Source: Acidobacteriota bacterium (GTDB lineage Bacteria > Acidobacteriota > Terriglobia > Bryobacterales > Bryobacteraceae). From it: a stretch of 64,000 nt of DNA. The translations under genes and the position numbers were made by a program. How positions within the stretch are numbered: the stretch's first letter is position 1; the number at the start of each line of letters is the position of its first letter. Under the pieces are notes generated by a model. That model was not told where the DNA came from and searched no databases. It was given only the letters and a program-made list of their open reading frames with translations. The stretch covers positions 1-64,000 of the forward strand of contig VFZU01000001.1 of NCBI GenBank assembly GCA_016870995.1, read 5' to 3'. Shown piece after piece: positions 53,136 through 62,469 of the stretch.

Positions 53136-54586
53136 CACCACGGTTCCGGTTGACGACTAAGATTTTGATGCTGGCGCTCGGGAACATTGCGGCGCTGGGG
53201 ATCTTGTTTCTGGCGTTTGTCAGGTGGCAGTTGGGGCAAGATTTTGAGAGCTTTTTGATGACGACGGCAAGAGAGAGGATTTTGTCGCAGTCGCGGAGTA
53301 TTGCGCTGGAGATGCGGGATAGCGAAGAAAAGAATTGGAATTCGATCCTGGCGGAGCACAGCGAAGCGCAGGGCGTCACGTTTGCGTTGTACCGGAGCAA
53401 TGGCGAGTTGGTGGCCGGGCCGAAATTGAATCTGCCGCAAGAGATAAGGGAGCGGATGATCGCTGTTCCGCCGGAGATTAGGGGCGGAAGGCCGCCGGAG
53501 TTTCCTCGCGAGTTGCCGCCGGCCAGAGTGATGGCGGCGATGGGTGGCGGACCTTTCCTGGTGAGTGCTTCTACCGAAGGTGGAAACAAGTATTGGGTGA
53601 CGATGCGTACGTTCATTCCTCAGTCGGAATCGAACCAGAGGCCAAGCCGGGGTATGTTGATCATCGCGTCGCCGAATTTGCTGACGAACCCGTTCTTCTT
53701 TCAGCTGGGGCCTTGGCTGTTGATCGGAGTCGTGGCGATGGGAGTGAGCCTGTTGTGCTGGATCCCGCTGGTGCGTGGGTTGACGGGATCGATTGAGCAG
53801 ATGACAGCGGCGACGGCGAAGATTGCCGAGGGGGATTTCGATACGCAGCTTCGTGTGAAGAGGCAGGATGAGTTGGGATTGCTGGGGGCGTCGATCAATC
53901 GCATGGCTGCCAGATTGGGAGCGTTTACGCATGGGCAGAAGCGGTTTCTGGGCGATGTGGCTCATGAGTTGCGGTCGCCGTTGGGCAGAATGCAGTTGGC
54001 GCTGGGGATTCTGGAGCGGAAGGTGGAGGAGGGAGATGCGGATTATGTGCGGGATCTGGCCGATGACGTGAAGGTGATGTCGGGCTTGACTGATGGGTTG
54101 CTTGAGTTTGCAAAGGCGGAGATGCGGCAGGATAGAGTGACGCTTGCGCCCGTGAATTTGGCGGATGTGGTGTGGCGCGCGGTGAAGGCAGAGTCGAGGC
54201 CTGGAGTGGAAGTGAAGGTGGATGTGGACCCGGTGTTGATGGTGAATGCTGAGACGGAGTGCTTGTTCCGGGCTGTGGCGAATGTGATCCGGAATGCGAC
54301 GCGGTATGCGGGTGAAGCTGGCCCGATCCAGGTGGCGGCGAATCGCGCGAAGGGCGAGGTGAGCGTAGTGATTGCGGATCAAGGGCCGGGGGTGCCGGAT
54401 GAGCATGTCGATCAGATCTTTGAACCGTTTTACCGGCTTGAGTATGCGCGGGATCGGGAGTCTGGCGGGGCGGGGCTTGGTCTGGCGATCGTGAAGAGCT
54501 GTGTTGAGGCATGCGGTGGCAGGGTGTTCTGCAAGAACCGCACGCCGCATGGGCTCGAGGTGAATCTCGTGTTGGCTAGCGCTTAG
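53132..54586 (+). CDS. Sensor histidine kinase (HAMP), CpxA-like
   Basis: GTG start overlapping the response-regulator stop (GTGA); HAMP PLVRGLTGSIEQMTAATAKIAEGDFDTQL; H-box FLGDVAHELRSPLGRMQ; N/G boxes VIRNATRY, DQGPGVP, GAGLGLAIV. Confidence 0.95.
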   Translation: MTPRFRLTTKILMLALGNIAALGILFLAFVRWQLGQDFESFLMTTARERILSQSRSIALEMRDSEEKNWNSILAEHSEAQGVTFALYRSNGELVAGPKLNLPQEIRERMIAVPPEIRGGRPPEFPRELPPARVMAAMGGGPFLVSASTEGGNKYWVTMRTFIPQSESNQRPSRGMLIIASPNLLTNPFFFQLGPWLLIGVVAMGVSLLCWIPLVRGLTGSIEQMTAATAKIAEGDFDTQLRVKRQDELGLLGASINRMAARLGAFTHGQKRFLGDVAHELRSPLGRMQLALGILERKVEEGDADYVRDLADDVKVMSGLTDGLLEFAKAEMRQDRVTLAPVNLADVVWRAVKAESRPGVEVKVDVDPVLMVNAETECLFRAVANVIRNATRYAGEAGPIQVAANRAKGEVSVVIADQGPGVPDEHVDQIFEPFYRLEYARDRESGGAGLGLAIVKSCVEACGGRVFCKNRTPHGLEVNLVLASA

Positions 54587-55956
54587 GTGCCGCAGAAGGT
54601 GCGATAAGGCGGGGCTGACCGCGGGGCGGGCTGGGTGTATTCGTCCCTGCCGGGTTGGTGTGTGAAGGGCTGCGTGATGACCTCGAGGAGAGTGTTGAAG
54701 GGGGCGAGGTCGTTGTTGGTGGCGGCTGTCAGGGCGGCTTCGACGAGGTGGTTGCGAGGGATGTAGATGGGGTTGGCTTGTTTCATCTCGTCGTGGTTGA
54801 TGCGGTGCTTTTGCCATTCGGTGGCGAAGGCGCCAAAGGTGCCGGGGTCGGTTTGAAGGGTGTGGAAGGCGTTGGTGTAGTCGAGCTGCAACTGGTGGAT
54901 GGTGCTGAGGAAGAGGTTGGCGAGTTGCATGTCACTGGGGTCTGTGGAGTGGGAGATGCCGAGCTTGCGGCGCATGGCGGTGAGCCAGTAGTGATCGTAT
55001 TGGTCGGTGAAGTTGTTGATGATGGTGGTGGCTTCTTCGACGGAGATGCCGAGGGGGAGAAGAGTTTCGGCAAAGCGGGTGAGATTCCAGCGGGCGATGA
55101 GGGGTTGCTGGCCGTAGGCGTAGCGGCCCTGGCGATCGATGGAGCTGAAGACGGTTTCGGGGTCGTAGTAATCCATGAAGGCGCAAGGACCGTAGTCGAT
55201 CGTTTCGCCGGAGATGGCCATGTTGTCGGTGTTCATGACTCCATGGATGAAGCCGACGTGCATCCACTGGGCGATGAGGGAGGCTTGACGGTCGCAGACA
55301 GCCTTGAGGAAGTCCTGGTAGGTGGTGATGTGCGGATAGTGGCGGGCGATTGTGTAGTCGGCCAGTTGCTTGATTTTGGCTGTGTCGCGGCGGGCGGCGA
55401 AGAATTGGAAAGTGCCGACGCGGATGTGGCTGGAGGCGACACGGGTGAGGATGGCGCCGGGGAGGATGTTATCGCGAAAGATTTTCTGACCTGTAGAGAC
55501 TGCTGCAAGGGCGCGGGTGGTGGGGATGCCGAGCGCGTGCATAGCTTCGCCGATGATGTACTCGCGGAGGACTGGGCCAACGGCGGCTTTACCGTCACCG
55601 CCGCGTGAGAAGGGGGTACGGCCGGAGCCTTTGAGCTGGATGTCGCGGCGGTTGCCGTGGATGTCGATGACTTCGCCGAGGAGGACGGCGCGGCCGTCGC
55701 CGAGTTGGGGGACGAAGTTGCCGAATTGATGGCCGGCGTAGGCCTGGGCGAGGACTTCAGCGTCGTCGGGGGGCTGGTTGCCGGAGAAAATCTGGGCGGC
55801 GGTTTCGGGGTCGAGTTGTTGGGGGTCGAGGCGGAGTTCTTCCGCGAGTTGGGTGTTGAGCTTGATGAGGGTGGGGGCGGGGGATTTCTCTGCCTCGCCT
55901 TTTGTGTAAAAACCGGGCAGGGATCGGGCGTAGGAGTTGTCGAATTGGAAGTTCAA
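54583..55956 (-). CDS. selO: SelO/YdiU family protein adenylyltransferase
   Basis: NFQFDNSYARSLPGFYT...AYAGHQFGNFVPQLGDGRAVLLGE...GSGRTPFSRGGDGKAAVGPVLREYI...GFIHGVMNTDNMAISGETIDYGPCAFMD; C-terminal PPYRTFCGT. Probable TTG start at 55956. Confidence 0.93.
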   Translation of the reverse strand: MNFQFDNSYARSLPGFYTKGEAEKSPAPTLIKLNTQLAEELRLDPQQLDPETAAQIFSGNQPPDDAEVLAQAYAGHQFGNFVPQLGDGRAVLLGEVIDIHGNRRDIQLKGSGRTPFSRGGDGKAAVGPVLREYIIGEAMHALGIPTTRALAAVSTGQKIFRDNILPGAILTRVASSHIRVGTFQFFAARRDTAKIKQLADYTIARHYPHITTYQDFLKAVCDRQASLIAQWMHVGFIHGVMNTDNMAISGETIDYGPCAFMDYYDPETVFSSIDRQGRYAYGQQPLIARWNLTRFAETLLPLGISVEEATTIINNFTDQYDHYWLTAMRRKLGISHSTDPSDMQLANLFLSTIHQLQLDYTNAFHTLQTDPGTFGAFATEWQKHRINHDEMKQANPIYIPRNHLVEAALTAATNNDLAPFNTLLEVITQPFTHQPGRDEYTQPAPRSAPPYRTFCGT

Positions 55957-56035
55957 ATTTGAGTATGACGTGATTTCTCTCTGTTTGGTGCTGTATGGGA
56001 TGAGTGCGAACTGCACCAGAAAGAGAAAACAAAAA

Positions 56036-56695
56036 ATGATTGCTGTAAATGAAAAACGTAGAGGTCGGGCGGGATTTACCTTGATTGAGCTGATCGTAGT
56101 GATTTCGACGACGGCGGTGATGATCGGACTGCTGTTGCCGGCCATCCAGAGGGGGAGAGAAGAGACGGGGCGGCTAAAGTGCAAGGCCAACATCAGAAAA
56201 ATTGGCTTGGCATTACACAATTACGAGACGCGCAACCAGAAGTATCCCGCGACGCTAGCGGATGCGATGGAAGCGTCAGGATTGCCGACCAATGGTGAGG
56301 TTGATGGCTATAAAGCATCGTCTTATGAGGTGACGCGGTCCGGCTGGAAGCTGGCAATGAATCCTCTGCCCGGTGTGACGGGTCACGAGGTGGGACATGT
56401 TATGTCTTTGCCGACAGGAACGACGCGTGTGGAATGGAAGCCGATGCCCGGGGCTGCAGCTGGTCGGGCGGCGATGTTCGCAGCTGTCAGGGCTGCGGCG
56501 GCAGTGGCTGTGGAGGAGCTATTTTCGTTGCCCCGGACCGAGGCGGAGCGGAAACAGGTTGGCGAGAAGGTAGGGCGTGAAGCGAACGATCGGTTGACGG
56601 TGCCGGAAGCCTTCAATGCACTTGCCGGAACGGATGGGAGAGTGAGCCTGGCATCGATCCGCAAGGTGGGTACGGGCACACTGTCGTTGATTTAG
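56036..56695 (+). CDS. Prepilin-like / pseudopilin protein (class III N-methylation motif); possibly the 5' part of a nonsense-interrupted gene
   Basis: MIAVNEKRRGRAGFTLIELIVVISTTAVMIGLLLPAIQRGREE; start ATG 56036. Confidence 0.85.
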   Translation: MIAVNEKRRGRAGFTLIELIVVISTTAVMIGLLLPAIQRGREETGRLKCKANIRKIGLALHNYETRNQKYPATLADAMEASGLPTNGEVDGYKASSYEVTRSGWKLAMNPLPGVTGHEVGHVMSLPTGTTRVEWKPMPGAAAGRAAMFAAVRAAAAVAVEELFSLPRTEAERKQVGEKVGREANDRLTVPEAFNALAGTDGRVSLASIRKVGTGTLSLI

Positions 56696-56710
56696 ACGAA
56701 TCAGACGGGC

Positions 56711-57001
56711 ATGATTGATAAGATTCTGGCGGCGATGCAGGTGGGTGCCTACGGTGAGAAGTGGGATTCGATTCCTGGCGTCTCATTGCGGCAGATTGAT
56801 GGCAAGGCGCCAGGCAGTTTGCAGCCGATGGGATTCGGGAGGATCCGTAGCTTGACCCAGTCGTTTTGTTCTGGCGCTACCGAGCAGAATCTGATCGATT
56901 TGTTGAATCGGGCCGAGGCTGCGAGCAAGCAAGGAGATACTGCTGAGATGAGGCGAATTCTCGGGGTTTACGTGGAGCGGGTGCGCCAAGCTGGGGCTTA
57001 G
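56711..57001 (+). CDS. Hypothetical protein, in the same frame as the upstream pseudopilin after a TAG
   Basis: 96 aa ORF, MIDKILAAMQVGAYGEKWDSIPG...; frame contiguous with 56036..56695 and with PLPLISPLGVETLGGWGTSMYQYAWSDSC after TAG 56999-57001. Confidence 0.45.
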   Translation: MIDKILAAMQVGAYGEKWDSIPGVSLRQIDGKAPGSLQPMGFGRIRSLTQSFCSGATEQNLIDLLNRAEAASKQGDTAEMRRILGVYVERVRQAGA

Positions 57002-57141
57002 CCGCTGCCGCTGATCAGCCCGCTGGGCGTGGAGACGCTCGGTGGATGGGGGACGTCGATGTATCAGTACGCCTGGTCGGACAGCTGCTAGGTTACGGTT
57101 CGCCGCCAGTTGTTCTTTCGGGGATGGCTGGCGGCGGTTGG

Positions 57142-57582
57142 TTAGTGTTTTGTTGGAAGGACGGCGATGGCTTCGACTTCGATGAGGACGTCGGGGAGGA
57201 AGAGCTCGGAGACGCCGGTGAGGGTGCTGGCGGGAGGGTTCGATTTGCTGAGGTATTTGGCGCGCACTTCGCGGATGATGGGGAGCTGGTCGGGCTTGAA
57301 GTTCTTGACGTACCAGTTGAGCTTGACGACGTGGGAAAAGTCGGCGCCGGCGGCGGCGAGGGCGGTTTTGAGGTTGTTGAGGGCTTGTTCGGTTTGCACG
57401 CGGAGGTCGCCAGCGCCGAGGACTCTACTCTGTTTGTCCATCGCTACCTGGCCCGAGATGAAGATCATCTTGCCGGGCATGGCTGTGACGACGTGGGAGT
57501 AGCCGTTTGAGGGTGGGAGGTCCTTGGAGGTGGGGAATTCGGTTTGGGCGAGGGCGAGGAGGAGTGGGAGGGTGAGGAACAT
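57142..57582 (-). CDS. RidA family protein, secreted variant
   Basis: MFLTLPLLLALAQTEFPTSKDLPPSNGYSHVVTAMPGKMIFISGQVAMDKQSRVLGAGDLRVQTEQALNNLKTALAAAGADFSHVVKLNWYV. Confidence 0.92.
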   Translation of the reverse strand: MFLTLPLLLALAQTEFPTSKDLPPSNGYSHVVTAMPGKMIFISGQVAMDKQSRVLGAGDLRVQTEQALNNLKTALAAAGADFSHVVKLNWYVKNFKPDQLPIIREVRAKYLSKSNPPASTLTGVSELFLPDVLIEVEAIAVLPTKH

Positions 57583-57631
57583 TCTAGGTTGATGATGGCA
57601 TGGGGTGCACAGGTGAATGCTGGAGAGCTAC

Positions 57632-57877
57632 CTATCTGTAGATCTCTGATCGATGTCCAATCGCGATGACTTCAAGTCCGTCTTCGATTCGACGAAAGAT
57701 GACTCGATAGTCGCCGCAACGCAGCCGATAGCAGCCCTGCCATTCTCCAGCCAAAGGAGAAACGTCCCCAGTGCCAGACTCTCCAAGTCGAGTCAAGGCT
57801 TCGAGAATGCGCAGAGCCGTTTGACGGTCAATCGCCCGCAATTGGCTTTTGGCTTCGGTCGTGAAGGGGAATCGCAA
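57632..57877 (-). CDS. RelE/ParE family toxin
   Basis: MRFPFTTEAKSQLRAIDRQTALRILEALTRLGESGTGDVSPLAGEWQGCYRLRCGDYRVIFRRIEDGLEVIAIGHRSEIYR. Confidence 0.92.
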   Translation of the reverse strand: MRFPFTTEAKSQLRAIDRQTALRILEALTRLGESGTGDVSPLAGEWQGCYRLRCGDYRVIFRRIEDGLEVIAIGHRSEIYR

Positions 57878-57886
57878 TGCCGCGAC

Positions 57887-58111
57887 CTAGTCGAGCAGCT
57901 TCTCGACCATTTCAGCAAAATCGCGACACACAACGGTGTCTCCGGCGTCAGCCTGGGCGAGGCCGCGACGAATGGAATCCGCAAACTCGGGGCCAATCGG
58001 TTCTTTTGAGATGATCGACAAGAATCGTTCCGCCAACGCTACCTCGGCTTCTGGCAGGGAATCGACGAGTTTGTGGAGATTTTCACGCGTTACTGTCGAC
58101 ATGGTATCCAC
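57887..58111 (-). CDS. Cognate antitoxin, 9 bp upstream of the toxin
   Basis: 74 aa, TRENLHKLVDSLPEAEVALAERFLSII...FADSIRRGLAQADAGDTVVCRDFAEMVEKLLD. Confidence 0.8.
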   Translation of the reverse strand: MDTMSTVTRENLHKLVDSLPEAEVALAERFLSIISKEPIGPEFADSIRRGLAQADAGDTVVCRDFAEMVEKLLD

Positions 58112-58123
58112 AGTCTACAACTT

Positions 58124-59500
58124 CTAAGGTTTGATGATGTCGTGGACGACGGAGCCGGCGACGTCGGTGAGGCGGAAGTCGCGGCCGGAGTAGTTGTAGG
58201 TGAGCTTGGTGTGGTCGATGCCCATGAGGTGGAGGATCGTGGCGTTGAGGTCGTGGTTGTAGCAGCGCTTGTCGACGGCGCGGAAGCCGAAGTCGTCGGT
58301 TGCGCCGTAGGTCGTGCCGCCTTTGATGCCGCCGCCGGCTAAGACTACGCTGAAGCCATAAGAGTTGTGGTCGCGGCCGTTTTGGACGTTGACCGTTGCT
58401 CCCGTTTCGACCGAAGGGGTGCGGCCGAATTCGGTGCCGAGGACGATGAGGGTGTCTTCAAAGAGACCTTTTGATTTGAGGTCTTCGATGAGCGAGGCGA
58501 CGCCGGGGTCTGTCTTGGTGGCGAGGCGCTTGTGGACGAGGATGTCGGCGTGGTTGTCCCAGGGTTGGCTGTTGCCGTAATAGATCTGGACCATGCGGAC
58601 TCCGCGTTCGACGAGGCGGCGGGCGAGGAGGCAGGAGCGGCCGAAGTCGTTGTCGCCGTAGCGTTCTCTTGTGGCTTCGCTTTCTTTGCGAACGTCGAAG
58701 GCGTCGGGGGCTTCGGTCTGCATGCGGAAGGCAGTCTCCATGGCGGAGATCGAAGCTTCGAGTTGGGTGTCGTTGGGCCGCGCTGCGAGGTGTTCTTTGT
58801 TGAGCTTGTCGAGGAGGGAGAGCTGGCGGCGTTGTGCGGCTTCGCTCGACTGGGGCTTGATGTGGCGGATGAGCTTGTAGGGGTCCTCGGATTCGTTCTT
58901 GAGGAAGGTGCCCTGGAAGACGGCGGGGAGGAATGCGCTCGACCAAAGAGGTGGGCCGACAACGGGGACGCCAGGGCAGAGGACAACGAAGCCGGGGAGG
59001 TTTTTGTTCTCAGTGCCGAGGCCGTACATGAGCCAACTGCCCAGGCTGGGGCGACCGGGTTGGATGGCGCCGCAGTTGATCATGAACAGGCTGGGCTCGT
59101 GGTTGGGGACGTCGGTGTGCATGGAGCGGATGACGCAGCAGTCGTCCATGAGTGTGGACAGGCGGGGGAAGATCTCGGAGACTTCGGTGCCGCACGATGA
59201 GTTGCGGACGAACTCGAAGGGGGATTTCATGAGAGTGCCGGTGACGCGCTCGGTTTTAGGAGGGCCGCCGGGCATGGGTTGGCCGTTGTACTTCGTGAGC
59301 ATGGGCTTGGGGTCGAAGGTGTCGACCTGGCTCATGCCGCCGTTGAGAACGATGTAGATGAGGCGCTTGGCTTTGGGCGTGTGGTGAGTGGTTGCGCCGT
59401 TTGCGATGGCGGTGAGGCCGAGGCCACCGGCGAGGCGCTGGAGTGCTTCACGGCGGGACCAGCGGGGGTGGATGTTGGCGGTACTAATCGACATAAGCAA
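58124..59500 (-). CDS. DUF1501 domain-containing protein
   Basis: WSRREALQRLAGGLGLTAIANGATTHHTPKAKRLIYIVLNGGMSQVDTFDPKP...TEFGRTPSVE...GRDHNSYGFSVVLAGGGIKGG. Confidence 0.95.
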   Translation of the reverse strand: MLMSISTANIHPRWSRREALQRLAGGLGLTAIANGATTHHTPKAKRLIYIVLNGGMSQVDTFDPKPMLTKYNGQPMPGGPPKTERVTGTLMKSPFEFVRNSSCGTEVSEIFPRLSTLMDDCCVIRSMHTDVPNHEPSLFMINCGAIQPGRPSLGSWLMYGLGTENKNLPGFVVLCPGVPVVGPPLWSSAFLPAVFQGTFLKNESEDPYKLIRHIKPQSSEAAQRRQLSLLDKLNKEHLAARPNDTQLEASISAMETAFRMQTEAPDAFDVRKESEATRERYGDNDFGRSCLLARRLVERGVRMVQIYYGNSQPWDNHADILVHKRLATKTDPGVASLIEDLKSKGLFEDTLIVLGTEFGRTPSVETGATVNVQNGRDHNSYGFSVVLAGGGIKGGTTYGATDDFGFRAVDKRCYNHDLNATILHLMGIDHTKLTYNYSGRDFRLTDVAGSVVHDIIKP

Positions 59501-61865
59501 ACTCGTTGGTGGAAAGGAGAACTTGAGCGTATTGCGGCCAGGTGCCGCCGTCTTTGAAGAACTGTTTGGCGGCTTGTTTTTCTGACGTTGTTGGGTTGCG
59601 TTGGAAGAGAAGTTGGTAGCCCTTATTGAGACCGAGCTTGCGGAGGCGTTGGCCGAGGGCTTCGGCTTCGGCGGCTATGATTTCGGAGTTGAGATAGAAG
59701 AGTTTTTGCAAGGGGACGTTGGTGGAGACGCGTTGCTCGCAGGTGACTGCTGCATTCGGAACGTCGAAAAGGGCGAGGGTTTCGTTGGCTTCGAAGCGGC
59801 CGGTTTTTGCGTAGACGGTGCGGCGGCGGAGCTTGTCGTTGAGCTCGGCGCTGGGTCCGCCGATGGTTGCATCGAGGCGGCCGGAGGCGGTGAGCATTGC
59901 GTCGCGGAGGGGCTCGGCGGAGAGGCGTTTTCTTAAGTTGGAGCGCTGGTAGGTCTCGCTCAGTAGGATCTCTTTGATGAGCGCTTTCTGATCGTAGTTG
60001 AGAGCGACGAAGCGGGCGGCGAGGTATTCGAGGAGTTGGGGGTTCGTTGGGCGATCGCCTGCGAGGCCGAAGTTTGAGGGGGTTTTGACGATGGCCTCGC
60101 CGAAGAGGTGGAGCCAGATACGATTGACGGCGACGCGAGCGGCAAGGGGATGATTAGTGACCGTTTCGGCGAGTTGCAGACGGCCGCTGCCCTGATTGAA
60201 GAGGAGCGGCTGGTTGTTGCTGAGGACGAGGGGAAAGCGGCGAGGGACGATTTCGCCGAGGTCTTCGGGGTTGCCGCGCTTGTCGATGTTGAGGTCCCAG
60301 GGTTCGAACTCGCCGATGCCGTCGATGTATGCGTATTTGGGCGGGAGTTGTTTCTTGAGTTGATCGCGGGTGGCTTTGAGGGAATCGTACTCGGCCTTGA
60401 GTGGACCGTTGAGGAATTTCGGGACGAGGTCAGCAGGGAAGCGCAAAGGGGCGCCGCCTTCGATGAAGGTGCGGTTGTAGGCGACGAATCGATCGCGTGG
60501 GAGAGACTTGATGGCGACGTCGGCGCCAGGGTTGAAGTCTTCTTCGCTGCGGTAGCCACCGGGGAGGACGATGGTGCGTTTGGGTTTGACGGCGACCTTT
60601 TCGGCGGCTTCGAGGATGAGCTTGTTGTCGGCGTCGAGTTGCTTCTTTTCAGCGGAGATTTCAATCATGAGCTTCTCGAAGGTGCGGGCCGTTTGCTCGC
60701 TGGGGTTGGCGAACCAGTCCTTGAGGTAAGGGTGAAATTCTTCGGGGCGGCTGAGGTAGTTGCACCAGCGGTTGAAGAGCTCGAGATTGAGGTCGACGGG
60801 ATCGGACTTGATGGTGGCGACCATGTAGCGCCACATGTCTTTGGCGTGCACTTCTCGCAGGCGGTTGGCTTGGTCGTCGAGGAATTTGTTGAGTTTCTTT
60901 TCTGCTTCGTCGAGGGCTTTCTTGTCGGCTTGCCACTTGGTGGCTTCGGCTTCGGGAACGAGCGGGTATTCCTTGTAGGCGGTGCTGGCGAAGACGCCGG
61001 AAAGGGCGTAGTAGTCCTTTTGTGTGAAGGGATCGTATTTGTGATCGTGGCAGCGAGCGCAGGCGAGAGTGACGCCGAGCATGCCGCGGGTAACCATGTC
61101 GACGCGATCATGACGCTCGTCGGCGCGGGCCTGGGGTGGCTGAGAGATGCCGTAATACCAGGGGCCCAGGCCGGTGAGGCCGAGGCCGCCGAGTTCAGTT
61201 TTGTTCGGTGTAAGGTCGGCGGCGAGTTGGGCGGTGAGGAACTGGTTGTAGGGTAGATTGCGGTTGGTCGCGTTGATGACCCAATCACGGTAGCGCCAGG
61301 CGTTGGGGTACGGCTGGACGGCGGTGCCGGAGAAGTCGTCTTCGCCGTAGCGAGCGACGTCGAGCCAGTGGCGGCCCCAGTGTTCGCCGTAATGGGGTGA
61401 GGCGAGCAGCTTGTCGATGAGACGGGTTTGCCAGCCGGGGGAGTTGTCCTTGTCGAGAGAGGTTGGAGGAAGGCCGGTGATGTCGAAGTGGAGGCGGCGC
61501 GTGAGTGTGCGGCGGTCGACCGGAGTACCGGAGGGCTTGGCGTATTCGTCGATCGAACCCACGGCCGGCTTGAGGGGTTGCCAAGACCAATGCGGAGTAG
61601 AGAGCTTTGCACCGCTATTGAACCAGGACTGAAGGGCGGATTGTTCCTGCGGTGTCAGCTTTTTGCCCGGGGGCATCGATTTGACGCCGTCACCGCCGCC
61701 GGAGATGGCCTTGAGGAAGACGGGTTTGATGTCGCGGCCGGAATCGAGTTTGAGCGTGGAAAGGGCATCCTGCCTGTGGCAGGCGCCGCAGCGGCTGGAA
61801 AGAACTTTGCGTGCTTCGTCTTCGGAGGCTGCGAGGAGCGAGAAGAGGGCGATGACGGGCAGCAT
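59484..61865 (-). CDS. PSD1/DUF1549-DUF1553 domain protein with N-terminal cytochrome c (CxxCH)
   Basis: MLPVIALFSLLAASEDEARKVLSSRCGACHRQDALSTLKLDSG...; DRRTLTRRLHFDITGLPP; GRHWLDVARYGED; start reassigned to 61865. Confidence 0.93.
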   Translation of the reverse strand: MLPVIALFSLLAASEDEARKVLSSRCGACHRQDALSTLKLDSGRDIKPVFLKAISGGGDGVKSMPPGKKLTPQEQSALQSWFNSGAKLSTPHWSWQPLKPAVGSIDEYAKPSGTPVDRRTLTRRLHFDITGLPPTSLDKDNSPGWQTRLIDKLLASPHYGEHWGRHWLDVARYGEDDFSGTAVQPYPNAWRYRDWVINATNRNLPYNQFLTAQLAADLTPNKTELGGLGLTGLGPWYYGISQPPQARADERHDRVDMVTRGMLGVTLACARCHDHKYDPFTQKDYYALSGVFASTAYKEYPLVPEAEATKWQADKKALDEAEKKLNKFLDDQANRLREVHAKDMWRYMVATIKSDPVDLNLELFNRWCNYLSRPEEFHPYLKDWFANPSEQTARTFEKLMIEISAEKKQLDADNKLILEAAEKVAVKPKRTIVLPGGYRSEEDFNPGADVAIKSLPRDRFVAYNRTFIEGGAPLRFPADLVPKFLNGPLKAEYDSLKATRDQLKKQLPPKYAYIDGIGEFEPWDLNIDKRGNPEDLGEIVPRRFPLVLSNNQPLLFNQGSGRLQLAETVTNHPLAARVAVNRIWLHLFGEAIVKTPSNFGLAGDRPTNPQLLEYLAARFVALNYDQKALIKEILLSETYQRSNLRKRLSAEPLRDAMLTASGRLDATIGGPSAELNDKLRRRTVYAKTGRFEANETLALFDVPNAAVTCEQRVSTNVPLQKLFYLNSEIIAAEAEALGQRLRKLGLNKGYQLLFQRNPTTSEKQAAKQFFKDGGTWPQYAQVLLSTNEFAYVD

Positions 61866-61931
61866 GCTTCCAAGTTTACTGAAGTTGTGCGAAGGAAGTG
61901 CCGATGACACAGGCATGAAAGGCGTGAATTT

Positions 61932-62462
61932 GTGGCGATTCTTCCTTTTGCGATGGCTGGAGCGGAGGGGAAGTATTTGGGGCGTTGGCGCAGTGTTGAG
62001 ACTTCGCGTGGGGGAATTGGAGGTGTGTTTAGATTCGACGCGGCCGGGAAAGTTCGCCATAGTTTGGCAGCGTTGGTGGCAGCGGCGTATCAATTGCAGG
62101 GGAGTGTGTTGACCTGGGGCGGAAATGCCGCGGGAATCGGGTGGCATCCGGATGGGAGGATGCAATTGAATTTTGGGAAGGGAGTGCTGGAGGATTACAC
62201 GCGCGTTGGGGCGAAGGCTGAGGGGATTGTGGGGGAGTGGAAGGGGATGCGGCAGATGAGTGGCCAGAGTGTGCCGACGACGTTCGTGTTTCGTGAGGAT
62301 GGAAAGTCGTTGATGGTGGTTTGGTTGAAGACATTGGTTGGGAAGCTGAATGGCAACCGTGCGGTATTGGCGGGGGGCAAGGGGTATGTCGTGCGTGAAG
62401 AGGGCGAGGCGTTGGTGATTCAGGCGGATGGGGGTGATCCGCACCGGTATGTGCGGATATGA
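61932..62462 (+). CDS. Hypothetical protein
   Basis: 176 aa ORF, GTG start; codon pattern consistent with the neighbouring + strand gene. Confidence 0.6.
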   Translation: MAILPFAMAGAEGKYLGRWRSVETSRGGIGGVFRFDAAGKVRHSLAALVAAAYQLQGSVLTWGGNAAGIGWHPDGRMQLNFGKGVLEDYTRVGAKAEGIVGEWKGMRQMSGQSVPTTFVFREDGKSLMVVWLKTLVGKLNGNRAVLAGGKGYVVREEGEALVIQADGGDPHRYVRI

Positions 62463-62469
62463 TCTTGGG

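Noticed and set aside
54583-54600. Possible selenocysteine at the SelO C-terminus (FCGT)
   Set aside because: The codon is an ordinary Cys (TGC) followed directly by GGC ACC TAA; FCGT is the usual bacterial SelO ending and no SECIS is suggested.
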